Part shown: one piece after another, positions 27,957 to 37,551 of the stretch
Layout of the letters: every line of letters starts with the position of its first letter
Numbering within the stretch: the stretch's first letter is position 1
Assembly: GCA_003212345.1 (NCBI GenBank)
Contig: QCPZ01000004.1
Span: 51,127-115,126 of the forward strand
Direction of reading: 5' to 3'
Origin: SAR116 cluster bacterium AG-447-A06
GTDB taxonomy: Bacteria > Pseudomonadota > Alphaproteobacteria > Puniceispirillales > Puniceispirillaceae
DNA: 64,000 bases
Program-made: the position numbers and the translations under genes
Notes under the pieces: model-generated
What the model saw: only the letters and a program-made list of their open reading frames with translations
Databases searched by the model: none
Told to the model about the DNA's origin: nothing

Positions 27957-30900
27957 TGTCGCGTCTTTCAAAAGCGCCAATGGGCCATCAAATCGCCCGC
28001 ATTGATGCTAAATGTCGTATTGACCGCAGCGTGCCTGTTACCTTTACCTTTGACGGGCGAACCTATAACGGCTTTGCGGGTGACACTCTGGCATCTGCAT
28101 TGCTGGCAAATGGCGTGCATCTTGTTGGGCGTTCGTTCAAATATCACCGACCACGAGGCATCCTGTCAGCGGGATCGGAAGAACCAAATGCCTTAATCCG
28201 GCTTGGCAAGGGCGCAGGCGCCGAACCAAACATACGAGCCACTCAAATTGAAATTTTTGACGGGCTTTACGCCGAAAGTCAGAACCGCACACCTTCATTA
28301 AAGTTTGATGTCGGAGCGATCAATTCCGTTCTTGGCCGATTTTTTCCAGCAGGATTTTACTACAAGACCTTTATGTGGCCTGCCTCCATGTGGATGCGGT
28401 ATGAGCATGTAATCCGTCACGCTGCAGGTCTTGGTAAGGTAGCTGATGATCACACTGATCCTGACCGCTATGAAAAAACCCATGCGCATTGCGATATTCT
28501 TGTTGCTGGCGGTGGAGCAGCCGGATTGATGGCAGCATTGCAAGCGGCAAGCGGTGGTGCCCGCGTTATTTTGGCTGACGAGCAGAATGAATTTGGCGGC
28601 TGGCTTCTGGGCGAGGCCAATATCAGCATTGACGAACAACCTGCAACGAGTTGGATTGGCAAGATGACAAACCAATTAGCAGCAATGCCAAATGTGAAAT
28701 TGCTGCCCAGAACCACAGTGTTTGGGTATATGGATCATAATTTCCTGACCCTAAATGAGCGTGTCACCGATCATCTTAGCAAACGACCCGCGCACCTGCC
28801 GCGTCAGCGCATGTGGAAGGTTAGGGCACAGCAGGTTATCATTGCACAAGGGGCGCATGAACGGCCCTTAGTATTTGCTGGCAATGATATTCCTGGCGTT
28901 ATGCTGGCAGGGGCGGTGCGGACCTACATTAACCGTTACGGTGTTTGTCCAGGCCAACGTGCCATTGTGATGTGTAATAATGATGATGCCTATAAAACAG
29001 CAATTGATTTGCATCGCGCCGGCGCTAGAGTACTCATTGCAGATCTCCGTGCTCAGCCGACAGGCCCATTATTCCAGGCCGCCCACAATGTAGGCATCGA
29101 CATTCTTGTTGGCCATGCCGTTATTGCCGCTTATGGAACACACAGGGTGGCGCGAGTTGAAATCGCCCCCGTTAATCATAACGCTACTGCCATCATTGGA
29201 GAGGTGATACACCGTGACTGCGATTTGGTTGCGATGTCTGGCGGGCTATCACCTGCAGTCCATCTCCACTCACAAGCGCGTGGCAACCTGCAATGGGATG
29301 AAGGTAAATTGTGCTTCCGTCCATCGGCCACACATGAACCAAGCTTTAACATTGGTGCATGTAACGGCAGCTTTGATCTTGTTGCAGGCCTGAAAGAAGC
29401 TGTCCGAGCCGGCACCAAAGCTGCGGCTGCGAGTGGGTTTAAAACCGCCAGTCTGACGGTACCCGATGTAACAACCGCAAAACAAAATTGGCGTTCAGCT
29501 GCCGCATGGAAAATTCCGAATGGGCATCTTGCAGGGCGCGGACCAAAAGCCTTTGTGGATTTTCAAAATGACGTTACTTCGAATGATATCACGCTGGCCG
29601 CACGCGAGGGCTACCAATCCGTTGAGCATCTCAAGCGCTACACTACAACTGGCATGGGAACCGATCAGGGCAAGACATCCAATATCAATGCCCTAGCCAT
29701 TCTGGCCGATGCGCTTGGCAATGAAATACCTGAAATTGGTACGACAACTTTTCGTATGCCTTATACGCCATCAAATATCGGGGCCATTGCCGGCCGTGAT
29801 ATAGGCGCATTATTTGATCCGGTTCGCCTTACCCGCATGGATGATTGGCACCGGGCAGCCGGCGCCAAGTTTGAACATGTCGGCCAATGGATGCGGGCGT
29901 GGTATTACCCGGAAGAGAGCGAGACGATGCACGACGCGGTAAACCGCGAGGTGAGAGCAGCACGCACCAGCGCTGGCCTTCTTGACGCCTCAACGCTTGG
30001 TAAAATTGATATTCAGGGGAGCGATGCTGCTGAATTTCTAAACCGCGTCTACACTAACGCATGGAACAAACTTGGCATTGGAAAATGCCGCTACGGTCTA
30101 ATGCTAAAAGACGACGGCATGATTATGGACGATGGGGTTACCACCCGCCTTGGCGAAAACCATTTCCATATGACGACGACTACTGGCGGTGCAGCGGGCG
30201 TTCTAGACTGGATGGAAGAATGGCTGCAAACCGAATGGCCCGATCTTGAGGTCTATTTAACATCGGTGACAGAACAATGGTCTGTTGCGACATTATCGGG
30301 GCCAAATGCCGCCAAAATCCTCGAGGAAGCAGGAATTGACATTGATTTGTCATCCGCAAACTTTCCATTTATGTCGATGAAACACGCACATATCGGCGGG
30401 CTGCCAGCACGTATTTTCCGTATATCATTTACTGGGGAGTTGTCCTACGAGATTAATGTTGCTGCCCGTCACGGGCTGGCATTATGGACCCATTTAATGA
30501 AAGCTGGAGCGGCTCACGGCATTACACCTTACGGCACCGAGGCCATGCATGTGCTTCGCGCAGAAAAGGGCTTCATAATTGTTGGGCAGGAAACTGACGG
30601 GTCGGTTACCCCCCACGATCTAGGCATGGACTGGATTATCTCAAAAACTAAACCTGACTTTATTGGCAAGCGCGCGCTTTCCCGTGAAAGCATGGGGTAT
30701 AGTGATCGCAAACATTTGATTGGGCTTTTATGCAGTGATCCCAAAACGGTTATACCAGAGGGGGCGCATGCGGTTATTGATCCTGATCAACCCCTTCCCA
30801 TGGATATGCTCGGACAGGTCACTTCCTCCTATTTTTCACCAAATTGTGGTCGCTCAATTGCCATGGCAATGCTTAAGGGCGGTCGCGCATTAATGGGGCA

Positions 30901-30997
30901 AACCGTCTATTTCCCCATGCTTGATGGAACTGTCCTTGATGCGAAAGTGGTTAACCCGATATTTTATGATCCAAAAGGAGCACGTATCGATGGCTAA
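27956..30997 (+). CDS. soxA: Sarcosine oxidase subunit alpha
   Basis: A 1013-residue subunit of normal length. An N-terminal 2Fe-2S-like domain (about 25-95) is followed by an NAD/FAD-binding region with LVAGGGAAGLMAAL (glycine cluster about 185-190). The C-terminal half is a GcvT-like aminomethyltransferase domain (from about 600) that binds tetrahydrofolate and captures formaldehyde as methylene-THF. Closing GcvT features include SFTGELSYEINV and GTEAMHVLRAEKGFI. It shares an 8-base overlap with soxG. Confidence 0.96.
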   Translation: MSRLSKAPMGHQIARIDAKCRIDRSVPVTFTFDGRTYNGFAGDTLASALLANGVHLVGRSFKYHRPRGILSAGSEEPNALIRLGKGAGAEPNIRATQIEIFDGLYAESQNRTPSLKFDVGAINSVLGRFFPAGFYYKTFMWPASMWMRYEHVIRHAAGLGKVADDHTDPDRYEKTHAHCDILVAGGGAAGLMAALQAASGGARVILADEQNEFGGWLLGEANISIDEQPATSWIGKMTNQLAAMPNVKLLPRTTVFGYMDHNFLTLNERVTDHLSKRPAHLPRQRMWKVRAQQVIIAQGAHERPLVFAGNDIPGVMLAGAVRTYINRYGVCPGQRAIVMCNNDDAYKTAIDLHRAGARVLIADLRAQPTGPLFQAAHNVGIDILVGHAVIAAYGTHRVARVEIAPVNHNATAIIGEVIHRDCDLVAMSGGLSPAVHLHSQARGNLQWDEGKLCFRPSATHEPSFNIGACNGSFDLVAGLKEAVRAGTKAAAASGFKTASLTVPDVTTAKQNWRSAAAWKIPNGHLAGRGPKAFVDFQNDVTSNDITLAAREGYQSVEHLKRYTTTGMGTDQGKTSNINALAILADALGNEIPEIGTTTFRMPYTPSNIGAIAGRDIGALFDPVRLTRMDDWHRAAGAKFEHVGQWMRAWYYPEESETMHDAVNREVRAARTSAGLLDASTLGKIDIQGSDAAEFLNRVYTNAWNKLGIGKCRYGLMLKDDGMIMDDGVTTRLGENHFHMTTTTGGAAGVLDWMEEWLQTEWPDLEVYLTSVTEQWSVATLSGPNAAKILEEAGIDIDLSSANFPFMSMKHAHIGGLPARIFRISFTGELSYEINVAARHGLALWTHLMKAGAAHGITPYGTEAMHVLRAEKGFIIVGQETDGSVTPHDLGMDWIISKTKPDFIGKRALSRESMGYSDRKHLIGLLCSDPKTVIPEGAHAVIDPDQPLPMDMLGQVTSSYFSPNCGRSIAMAMLKGGRALMGQTVYFPMLDGTVLDAKVVNPIFYDPKGARIDG

Positions 30998-31604
30998 CTC
31001 CTTTGAAAGCAAGCCTGTATTTTCTGGCGAGACAGCACTTTCAAACCAATCTGCCAGCAAAAGCAACAATCCTAGCGGTGGTGCTGTGGGCCTTATCTTT
31101 CATGAGATGCAACACCTTGGCAAGCTGAATATTCGCGGCGACCATAGCCTTAAAGCTGCAATTAAGGCAGCGACGGGCTGCCATTTTCCACCTTTGGCAA
31201 ACCACTTTGAAACTGCTGGTGAGCGGCGCATTGTCTGGCTTGGACCCGATGAATATTTATTGCTTTGCGAAAGCGGCAAAGAAAAGGCACTGCATGACAC
31301 GTTGACAAACACAATCAAAAGAAGCCATTTTGCTATCACTGATGTGAGTGATAGCCTATGCGCCCTATCACTTAGTGGAGCAGCCGTTCGTGATGTTCTA
31401 GCAAAAGGGTGCAGCCTCGATCTTCTCCCCGCAAAATTTGGGGCTGGCAAATGCGCACAAAGTCTTCTTGCGCATGCAGGGATAACCTTGATGGCATTGC
31501 CAGATGATACGTTTATCCTCATTTGTCGTACCAGCTTTGCACCCTATGTACATGACTGGTTGGTTGATGCAGCACTAGAATATGGATATCAATTCACCGT
31601 ATAG
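30990..31604 (+). CDS. soxG: Sarcosine oxidase subunit gamma
   Basis: A 204-residue subunit with a GcvT-related fold. Recognisable parts are GKLNIRGDHSLKAAIKAATG near 45, RRIVWLGPDEYLLLC near 80 and AITDVSDSLCALSLSGAAVRDVLAKGCSLDL in the centre. The ATG at 30990 overlaps the end of soxA (ATGGCTAA), the usual translational coupling in this operon. A longer open frame from 30921 lies entirely inside soxA and is not used. It converges on the mttB-like gene 47 bases away. Confidence 0.93.
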   Translation: MANSFESKPVFSGETALSNQSASKSNNPSGGAVGLIFHEMQHLGKLNIRGDHSLKAAIKAATGCHFPPLANHFETAGERRIVWLGPDEYLLLCESGKEKALHDTLTNTIKRSHFAITDVSDSLCALSLSGAAVRDVLAKGCSLDLLPAKFGAGKCAQSLLAHAGITLMALPDDTFILICRTSFAPYVHDWLVDAALEYGYQFTV

Positions 31605-31651
31605 ATGAATTGGAAAGGCCAGAAACCTCTATATTTTTATCTTGATAGGGC

Positions 31652-33205
31652 CTAATAATCAGTATCGGGCAATTCTTCTGTGCGCTTATCAATATAGGCA
31701 CGCAGCGCTTCTTCAATTGCCGGATCCATTGCCGGGGCTTCATAGGCAGCAAGCATTTCAACCGCCTGTTGACGGGCCCGCACAATGCTGTCAACCGCAC
31801 CTTCGGATGACCATTGCTCAAATGTTGTGTTATCCGCCATTTGCGAACGCCAGAATGCATCTTCAAAATTAGCTTGAGTATGGGACGACCCCAGAAAATG
31901 CTGTCCAGGCCCAGTTTCCCGTAATGCGTCTAGCGCCTGCCCATTTTCAGATAAATCGATGCCATTCACCAGTTTCGGCATCATCGTTAACTGGTCTGCA
32001 TCAAGCAGCAATTTGGCATAATCCGCCACCAAGCCACCTTCCATCCAGCCAGCAGAATGGAGAACAAAATTAGTGCCACCCATAACAGTCGGTAAAATAG
32101 TGTGCGTGGACTCATAGGCGGCCTGTGCATCCGCAGTCTTTGATCCGGTTAATGACCCGCCAGACCGGAACGGCACACCAAGGCGGCGCGCTAGTTTTGC
32201 ACAGCCATAAAGGACTTTTGCCGGTTCTGGCGTGCCAAAAGTTGGCGCACCAGTTTGCATCGACATTGAACTTGCAAAACTACCAAAAATAACTGGCGCG
32301 CCCGGGTTTACTGCTTGTGTGAAGGCAATACCACTCAAGGCTTCGGCAAGCGTTTGCGCTAGGGTGCCAGCGACCGATACGGGCGACATCGCTCCAGCAA
32401 GAATAAAAGGCGAAATAATTACCGCTTGATTATTGCGCGCATAGACTTTTAATGCGCCAAGCATAGTATCATCCCATGTCATGGGTGAATTGGCGTTTAT
32501 CAAACTCGTTACAACCGTATTATTGGCAACAAATTCGGTACCAAACAAAATTTTTGATAATTCCACCGTGTCTTGGGCCCGGCTCGGCGCGGTAACGGAG
32601 CCCATGTAGGGTTTATCGGAAAGGCGCTGATGCGCATATATCATTTCTAAGTGGCGTTTCGTAACTGGCAAATCAACAGGCTCGCATATTGTACCACCAG
32701 AATGGTGCAGTCCCGGGTGCAAATAGGTTAATTTGATTAGATTGCGGAAATCTTCCATTGTTGCATAGCGGCGCTCATCATTTAGATCTCGGACAAACGG
32801 CGGGCCATACACCGGCGCAAACACCGTGTTCATCCCGCCAATGTCAACCGATCGTTCTGGGTTGCGCGCATGCTGGGTATATCCAGATGGTGCGGTTGAG
32901 CATAATTTGCGGGCAAGGCCCCGCGGAAAATGCACACGTTCACCCTGCACATCGCACCCAACCTCACGTAAAATTACCAACGCTTCGGGATCATCACGAA
33001 AATCAATGCCGATTTCCTCAAGAATGGTTTCAGCATTATTTTCAATTATCTCACATGCTTCATCGTTTAAAATATCAACAGGCGCAATTTGGCGTGTAAT
33101 AAAGGGGGCAGCGGGGCCTTGATTGCCTGATGCGCGCGCGGTTCGGCGTGCGTCACGCCCACCCCCGCGCCGACTTCGGCGTTCAACTTTGCTTGGTTCA
33201 GTCAT
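31652..33205 (-). CDS. MttB-family (non-pyrrolysine) corrinoid methyltransferase
   Basis: A 517-residue member of the trimethylamine methyltransferase superfamily. Characterised members without pyrrolysine (MtgB-type) move a methyl group from glycine betaine or related quaternary amines to a corrinoid protein. The frame is open throughout with no in-frame amber codon. Features include GGTICEPVDLP, INANSPMTWDD, SGGSLTGSKTADAQAAYES and a C-terminal GPGQHFLGSSHTQANFEDAFW. The N-terminus is strongly basic (ERRSRRGGGRDARR). GAGAGGAAA lies just before the ATG at 33205. It follows the DMGDH-like gene by 33 bases. Substrate assignment is inference. Confidence 0.88.
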   Translation of the reverse strand: MTEPSKVERRSRRGGGRDARRTARASGNQGPAAPFITRQIAPVDILNDEACEIIENNAETILEEIGIDFRDDPEALVILREVGCDVQGERVHFPRGLARKLCSTAPSGYTQHARNPERSVDIGGMNTVFAPVYGPPFVRDLNDERRYATMEDFRNLIKLTYLHPGLHHSGGTICEPVDLPVTKRHLEMIYAHQRLSDKPYMGSVTAPSRAQDTVELSKILFGTEFVANNTVVTSLINANSPMTWDDTMLGALKVYARNNQAVIISPFILAGAMSPVSVAGTLAQTLAEALSGIAFTQAVNPGAPVIFGSFASSMSMQTGAPTFGTPEPAKVLYGCAKLARRLGVPFRSGGSLTGSKTADAQAAYESTHTILPTVMGGTNFVLHSAGWMEGGLVADYAKLLLDADQLTMMPKLVNGIDLSENGQALDALRETGPGQHFLGSSHTQANFEDAFWRSQMADNTTFEQWSSEGAVDSIVRARQQAVEMLAAYEAPAMDPAIEEALRAYIDKRTEELPDTDY

Positions 33206-33238
33206 TTTATATTTCCTCTCAAAAACCTTGCATTGCAC

Positions 33239-35677
33239 CTACGCACGTAGCTTTACGTTATTGGGATCATAAGGTGATTCTTCTAGGACCTTAGCTGATA
33301 GGCGCTGATCAAGAATATCGATCATTAATTTGGTGCCCGGGGTGGCGAGTTCCGGCCGCACCATTGCCAACGCCAGTGATTTTTCCAGCCGAAAACCGTA
33401 GCCGCCACTCGTTGCGCGGCCGACAACGGTGCCATCGGCCAGCATGATTGGATTGCCACCGATAGCATCAGCGTCAGTGGTGTCATGCACCTCAAGCGTA
33501 ACCATGGTATTGGCAAAACCGCGTTCCTGCCATTCAGCCAATTGGCGCTGGCCCTTAAAATCACCTTTATTTAGATGAACAAATCGCTGCAAACCGCTCT
33601 CCAGCGCCGCATATTCGATTGACAGCTCAGTCCCAACCAAACGATACGATTTCTCCAAACGCATCGCATCCATTGCCCGAATGCCAAATGGTTTCAGGCC
33701 GAATTCAGCACCTGCAGCCATTAAAGCATCAAAAATATGGTTCTGATATTCGATCGGATGATGAAGTTCCCAGCCAAGCTCACCAACAAAATTAACACGC
33801 ACCGCCATTGCAGGCGCCAGATTTACATCAATAGTTTTTCCAGACAGCCAGGGGAAGGCTGCATTCGACAAATCTGTACGGGTTACCTTGGCAAGTATAT
33901 CACGTGCCCGTGGCCCCGCCAGAACCAGAACACCAATCGAATTGGTCAAATTGTCAAACCGGACTGACCCATCATCGGGCATATGTTTTTTGATCCAGTC
34001 ATGGTCAAGGCGTTGTCCAGCACCTGCAGATACCAGATAAAAACTATCGGCACTTTCACGCTGAATGGTGAATTCAGAATGAACTCCGCCGCGCTCTGTC
34101 AAAGCGTGGCATAACGCCACTCGTCCTACTTTTTTTGGCAGTTTATTCGCGACCAGATAATCCAGAAATGCCTCGGCACCCTGGCCAGAAATTCGCGCCT
34201 TGGCAAAAGCCGACATATCGAGTAGACCAGCATTTTTGGCAACATTGCGGACTTCGTTCCCAATATGCTCAAAGTAATTGGATCGACGAAATGACCAGTG
34301 ATCCTCCTGTGGGACACTCTCGGGGGCAAACCAGTTCGCCCGCTCCCATCCAAATTTCTGACCAAAGACAGCACCAAGCGCCTTTAATCGGTCATAACAG
34401 GGCGCAGTTCGCAATGGGCGCCCCTCAACCCGCTCTTCATCAGGATAATGAATTACAAAGACATTGGCATAGGCTTCTTCATTTTTCACTTTTAGGTAAG
34501 ACTGGGTTGCATAGCTGCCGTACCGGCGCGGGTCCACGCCAAGCATATCAATCGTCGGCTCGCCCTCAACAATCCATTCGGCAAGCTGCCAGCCGGCACC
34601 ACCGGCAGCGGTAATCCCAAAACTATGCCCCTCATTTATCCAGAAATTGGGTAAATCCCATGCAGGACCGACAATTGGGTTACCGTCAGGCGTATAAGCA
34701 ATGGCACCGTTATAAACCCGTTTGACACCAGACTCGCCAAAGGCAGGTACACGGTGTATCGCTGATTCAATATGTGGTTCAAGTCGTTCGAGATCTTCTT
34801 GAAACAGCTCATATTCGGACTCATCACCGGGCCCGTCCATATAACAAACAGGCGCACCGGTCTCATAAGGACCAAGTATTAATCCGCCAGCTTCTTCGCG
34901 CATGTACCACTGGCCCTCTGAGTCGCGAAGCACACCCATTTCCGGCTCGCCGTCTTTGTGCCGTGCCTGAATATCGGGATGCGCCTCAGTCACAATATAT
35001 TGATGCTCAACCGGAATGACTGGAATGCTTAGCCCGACCATTGCGCCAGTTTTACGGGCAAAGTTGCCGGTCGCACTGACCACATGCTCGCAGGTAATTT
35101 CGCCTTTATCGGTTGAGACCCTCCACATGCCATTACCGGTGCGGGCAATGCCGGTAACAACTGTATTGCGATAGATTTCGGCGCCGCGATCACGCGCCCC
35201 ACGGGCAAACGCTTGGGTTAAGTCTGCTGGTTGTATATAGCCGTCCTGCGGGTGACGAATGGCTCCAACCAGCCCATCAACATTACACATCGGCCAATAA
35301 TCCAGAACCTGCTCGGGGGTCAGGAAGTCAACCTCGACGCCAATGGTGCTGGCAACACCGGCATATTGACGATATTCGTCCATACGGTCCTGATTGCTGG
35401 CAAGCCGGATATTAGAGACATTGCGAAACCCCACATTCATGTTTGTTTCTTTTTCCAGCTCTTGATAGCACTGTACTGAGTATTTGTGGATCTGGCCAAC
35501 CGAATACGACATATTGAATAGCGGCAATAAACCGGCTGCGTGCCATGTGGAGCCTGATGTCAACTCTTTGCGCTCCACAAGAACCACATCACTCCAGCCC
35601 TTTTTGGCTAAATGATATAAACTGCTGACACCAACGACACCACCACCAATAACAACAACACGTGCATGCGATTTCAT
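33239..35677 (-). CDS. FAD-dependent dimethylglycine/sarcosine dehydrogenase-like protein with GcvT domain
   Basis: An 812-residue fusion. An N-terminal DAO/FAD domain begins with VVVIGGGVVGVSSLYHLAKK and has a GSTWHAAGLLP segment, where related mammalian enzymes attach FAD through histidine. A C-terminal GcvT aminomethyltransferase region runs from about 430 (GELGWELHHP, GIRAMDAMRLEKSYRLVGTE). This is the architecture of enzymes that oxidatively demethylate dimethylglycine or sarcosine and pass C1 to tetrahydrofolate. GGGAG precedes the ATG at 35677. With the downstream MttB-family gene and the nearby sox operon it suggests stepwise betaine demethylation. Confidence 0.88.
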   Translation of the reverse strand: MKSHARVVVIGGGVVGVSSLYHLAKKGWSDVVLVERKELTSGSTWHAAGLLPLFNMSYSVGQIHKYSVQCYQELEKETNMNVGFRNVSNIRLASNQDRMDEYRQYAGVASTIGVEVDFLTPEQVLDYWPMCNVDGLVGAIRHPQDGYIQPADLTQAFARGARDRGAEIYRNTVVTGIARTGNGMWRVSTDKGEITCEHVVSATGNFARKTGAMVGLSIPVIPVEHQYIVTEAHPDIQARHKDGEPEMGVLRDSEGQWYMREEAGGLILGPYETGAPVCYMDGPGDESEYELFQEDLERLEPHIESAIHRVPAFGESGVKRVYNGAIAYTPDGNPIVGPAWDLPNFWINEGHSFGITAAGGAGWQLAEWIVEGEPTIDMLGVDPRRYGSYATQSYLKVKNEEAYANVFVIHYPDEERVEGRPLRTAPCYDRLKALGAVFGQKFGWERANWFAPESVPQEDHWSFRRSNYFEHIGNEVRNVAKNAGLLDMSAFAKARISGQGAEAFLDYLVANKLPKKVGRVALCHALTERGGVHSEFTIQRESADSFYLVSAGAGQRLDHDWIKKHMPDDGSVRFDNLTNSIGVLVLAGPRARDILAKVTRTDLSNAAFPWLSGKTIDVNLAPAMAVRVNFVGELGWELHHPIEYQNHIFDALMAAGAEFGLKPFGIRAMDAMRLEKSYRLVGTELSIEYAALESGLQRFVHLNKGDFKGQRQLAEWQERGFANTMVTLEVHDTTDADAIGGNPIMLADGTVVGRATSGGYGFRLEKSLALAMVRPELATPGTKLMIDILDQRLSAKVLEESPYDPNNVKLRA

Positions 35678-35876
35678 GCGAGACTCCCAAGATAAAAATG
35701 AGCTTTCTTCAAGAAGCACCCCTATGGGGCCATCTCATTCAACAGCAATATAATAGGAAGAAAAATACAAAGTAGCGTCGAGTAACCGACGGTATTTTGA
35801 CAAAAACAGGCGAACGCGGTCAATCTTGTTCATTTTTTGGTCTAATTGCCCAACGGGGATACGGGAGATGCTGGGG

Positions 35877-36467
35877 CTATGGGTTGAGACGCTGTATGCC
35901 CCAACTCCCATTTTCCTGTTTTAGGAACTGAAAACGATCATGCAAACGATGTTCACCATCATGCCAAAATTCTATTTCATGCGGCTTCAAACAAAATCCA
36001 CCCCAATGTGGCGGGCGTGCAACAGCATCGGGGAACCGACTTTCAATACGAGCCACCTCTGACTCTAAAGCGGCTCGGCTGGCAAGCGGACGAGATTGTG
36101 CCGATGCCCAAGCACCAATCTGGCTTCCACGGCCACGGCTACTGAAATACTCATCAGATTGTTCAGCCGTGGCTTTAAATATTGCGCCGACTACCCGTAC
36201 CTGCCGACGCTGACTTTTCCAATGGATACAAAAAGCAGCCTTGCCCGTGGTCAATAACTCCTCAGATTTGCGGCTTTCGTAATTGGTAAAGAACAAAAAT
36301 CCATCAGGCGACCACCGCCGCAACAACACCATACGTACCGAGGGCATGCCCTCCTTGTCGACTGATGCGATTGCCATAGCGTCCGGATCATTGATCTCAG
36401 TTTTAACTGCCTCATCGTACCAGCTTTGAAATAGAGCAAAAGGGTCGGTTCCGGCGGTGATTTCCAT
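35877..36467 (-). CDS. pdxH: Pyridoxamine 5'-phosphate oxidase
   Basis: A 196-residue FMN enzyme that oxidises PNP or PMP to pyridoxal 5'-phosphate. Conserved parts are AIASVDKEGMPSVRMVLLRRW near residue 31, FFTNYESRKSEEL, SRGRGSQIGAWASAQSRP and the C-terminal PHEIEFWHDGEHRLHDR signature ending in RLNP. Length is slightly under that of E. coli PdxH because of a shorter N-terminus, which is common. It is divergent from the glycine-zipper gene. Confidence 0.96.
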   Translation of the reverse strand: MEITAGTDPFALFQSWYDEAVKTEINDPDAMAIASVDKEGMPSVRMVLLRRWSPDGFLFFTNYESRKSEELLTTGKAAFCIHWKSQRRQVRVVGAIFKATAEQSDEYFSSRGRGSQIGAWASAQSRPLASRAALESEVARIESRFPDAVARPPHWGGFCLKPHEIEFWHDGEHRLHDRFQFLKQENGSWGIQRLNP

Positions 36468-36803
36468 GATTTTATGTCTCCAAACTTTATGATCGGATAA
36501 TAATAATCCGGGACGTTTCTAATATGTAGGAAGCGATGGCTCATTTCGCAATGTGGCCTTTTTCACCCAGCCTGCCAACGAATCGCCCCACCGCTCTATA
36601 AACAGCCCCAAAATCTGACCGAAAGTCAGAAAGTAAACACATAATTGCCATATTCGATGAATACCTTCTCGTTTAAGAAGGCTGATGTGTCGGTTTGTAA
36701 TTGTTAGTGAGTCCAGTTTAAAACCGGTGGCTGACGCAATATTTTATGCCAATGAATAATGAGATAATAATCCTTACAGATCCTAAACAGATATAGGTGG
36801 ACC
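36468..36803. other. 336-base divergent intergenic region between pdxH and the glycine-zipper gene
   Basis: I see no gene here. Promoters for both neighbours must lie within it. The plus-strand end carries an AGGTGG ribosome site just before the ATG at 36804, and A/T-rich sequence (about 36735-36780) could hold its promoter. No clear operator, riboswitch or terminator is visible. Confidence 0.4.
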
Positions 36804-37382
36804 ATGACCAAAATGACGACAAAGATGCCAATTCTCCAACTTACCATGCCCGTCATCGCGATGATGTTCTCTGCATCACTTATCTCCGGCAGTGCAACAG
36901 CAGAAACACGCGTTGAGACAGTCATTGGCACAGTGGTCGATACGATCACTCTAACGTCAACTTACGTTCGAAAAACACCAACTGATAAACGCACGTGCCA
37001 CAATCAGGACGTCCCTATCTATGCACAGCAAGAAGGCGCGTCCGAGATAGGATCGATGATCATTGGCGGGCTCATTGGATCTGCCGTCGGCAATAAATTT
37101 TCAAATAATGATGGGGCCGGGGCTGCAGGCACTGTTGCCGGCGCGTTGATTGGACGCGAACATTCCAAAAACAAACAGAAAAACAGCCGTATCGTTGGAT
37201 ACAAGCAGCAAGAAACATGTTCCATCACTACCGTTGTGCTTGAAGAAAATATCAGTGAAATTTCCGGCTATCGCAACCATATCGAAGTTGATGGCAAAAT
37301 CGTCAAGCTGGAAAGCAAAAGCCCGCTTATCGTTGGTTCACGCGTTGAGTTGGTTCGCCGGGTGAGCTACTCACTGCGGTAA
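36804..37382 (+). CDS. Glycine-zipper 2TM domain protein, exported
   Basis: A 192-residue protein with a probable signal peptide (PVIAMMFSASLISGSATA, cleavage near 33). The glycine-zipper 2TM segment IGGLIGSAVGNKF...GAAGTVAGALIG (about 85-115) resembles SlyB/Rick_17kDa outer-membrane proteins. The segment before it has one cysteine, but there is no lipobox, so it is probably not a lipoprotein. The C-terminal part (about 130-190) is a small beta-rich region. Role in the envelope is presumed; the family has no defined biochemical function. Confidence 0.82.
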   Translation: MTKMTTKMPILQLTMPVIAMMFSASLISGSATAETRVETVIGTVVDTITLTSTYVRKTPTDKRTCHNQDVPIYAQQEGASEIGSMIIGGLIGSAVGNKFSNNDGAGAAGTVAGALIGREHSKNKQKNSRIVGYKQQETCSITTVVLEENISEISGYRNHIEVDGKIVKLESKSPLIVGSRVELVRRVSYSLR

Positions 37383-37422
37383 CGTGCATATGTCCGTCTA
37401 ATGCTCAGAACTCGGTGAGTGA

Positions 37423-37444
37423 ATGCCGGTGATTTTCACGGCAT
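37423..37444 (+). terminator. Possible hairpin terminator after the glycine-zipper gene
   Basis: ATGCC-(G)-GTGA pairs with TCAC-GGCAT around a TTT loop, with one bulged G. It lies 40 bases after the stop. The following bases (CTCTTGTATGTTT) are only moderately T-rich, so termination is uncertain. Confidence 0.4.
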
Positions 37445-37464
37445 CTCTTGTATGTTTGGCCCGT

Positions 37465-37482
37465 GTTGGAGTAAACTCCAAC
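37465..37482. promoter_or_regulatory. Perfect palindrome upstream of fabI
   Basis: GTTGGAG-TAAA-CTCCAAC is a perfect 7-bp inverted repeat ending 69 bases before the fabI start. A GGAGT-N2-ACTCC centre is common in operators of MerR-family regulators. No T-run follows, so it is not a terminator. No MerR-type gene is in the window, and the assignment is inference. Confidence 0.4.
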
Positions 37483-37551
37483 TGTCAGACTGGCTCGCCA
37501 TTGTAAAGGCTGCTTTTCTAAATTTACCTTTCGATTAAAAGGGCAGAAATT

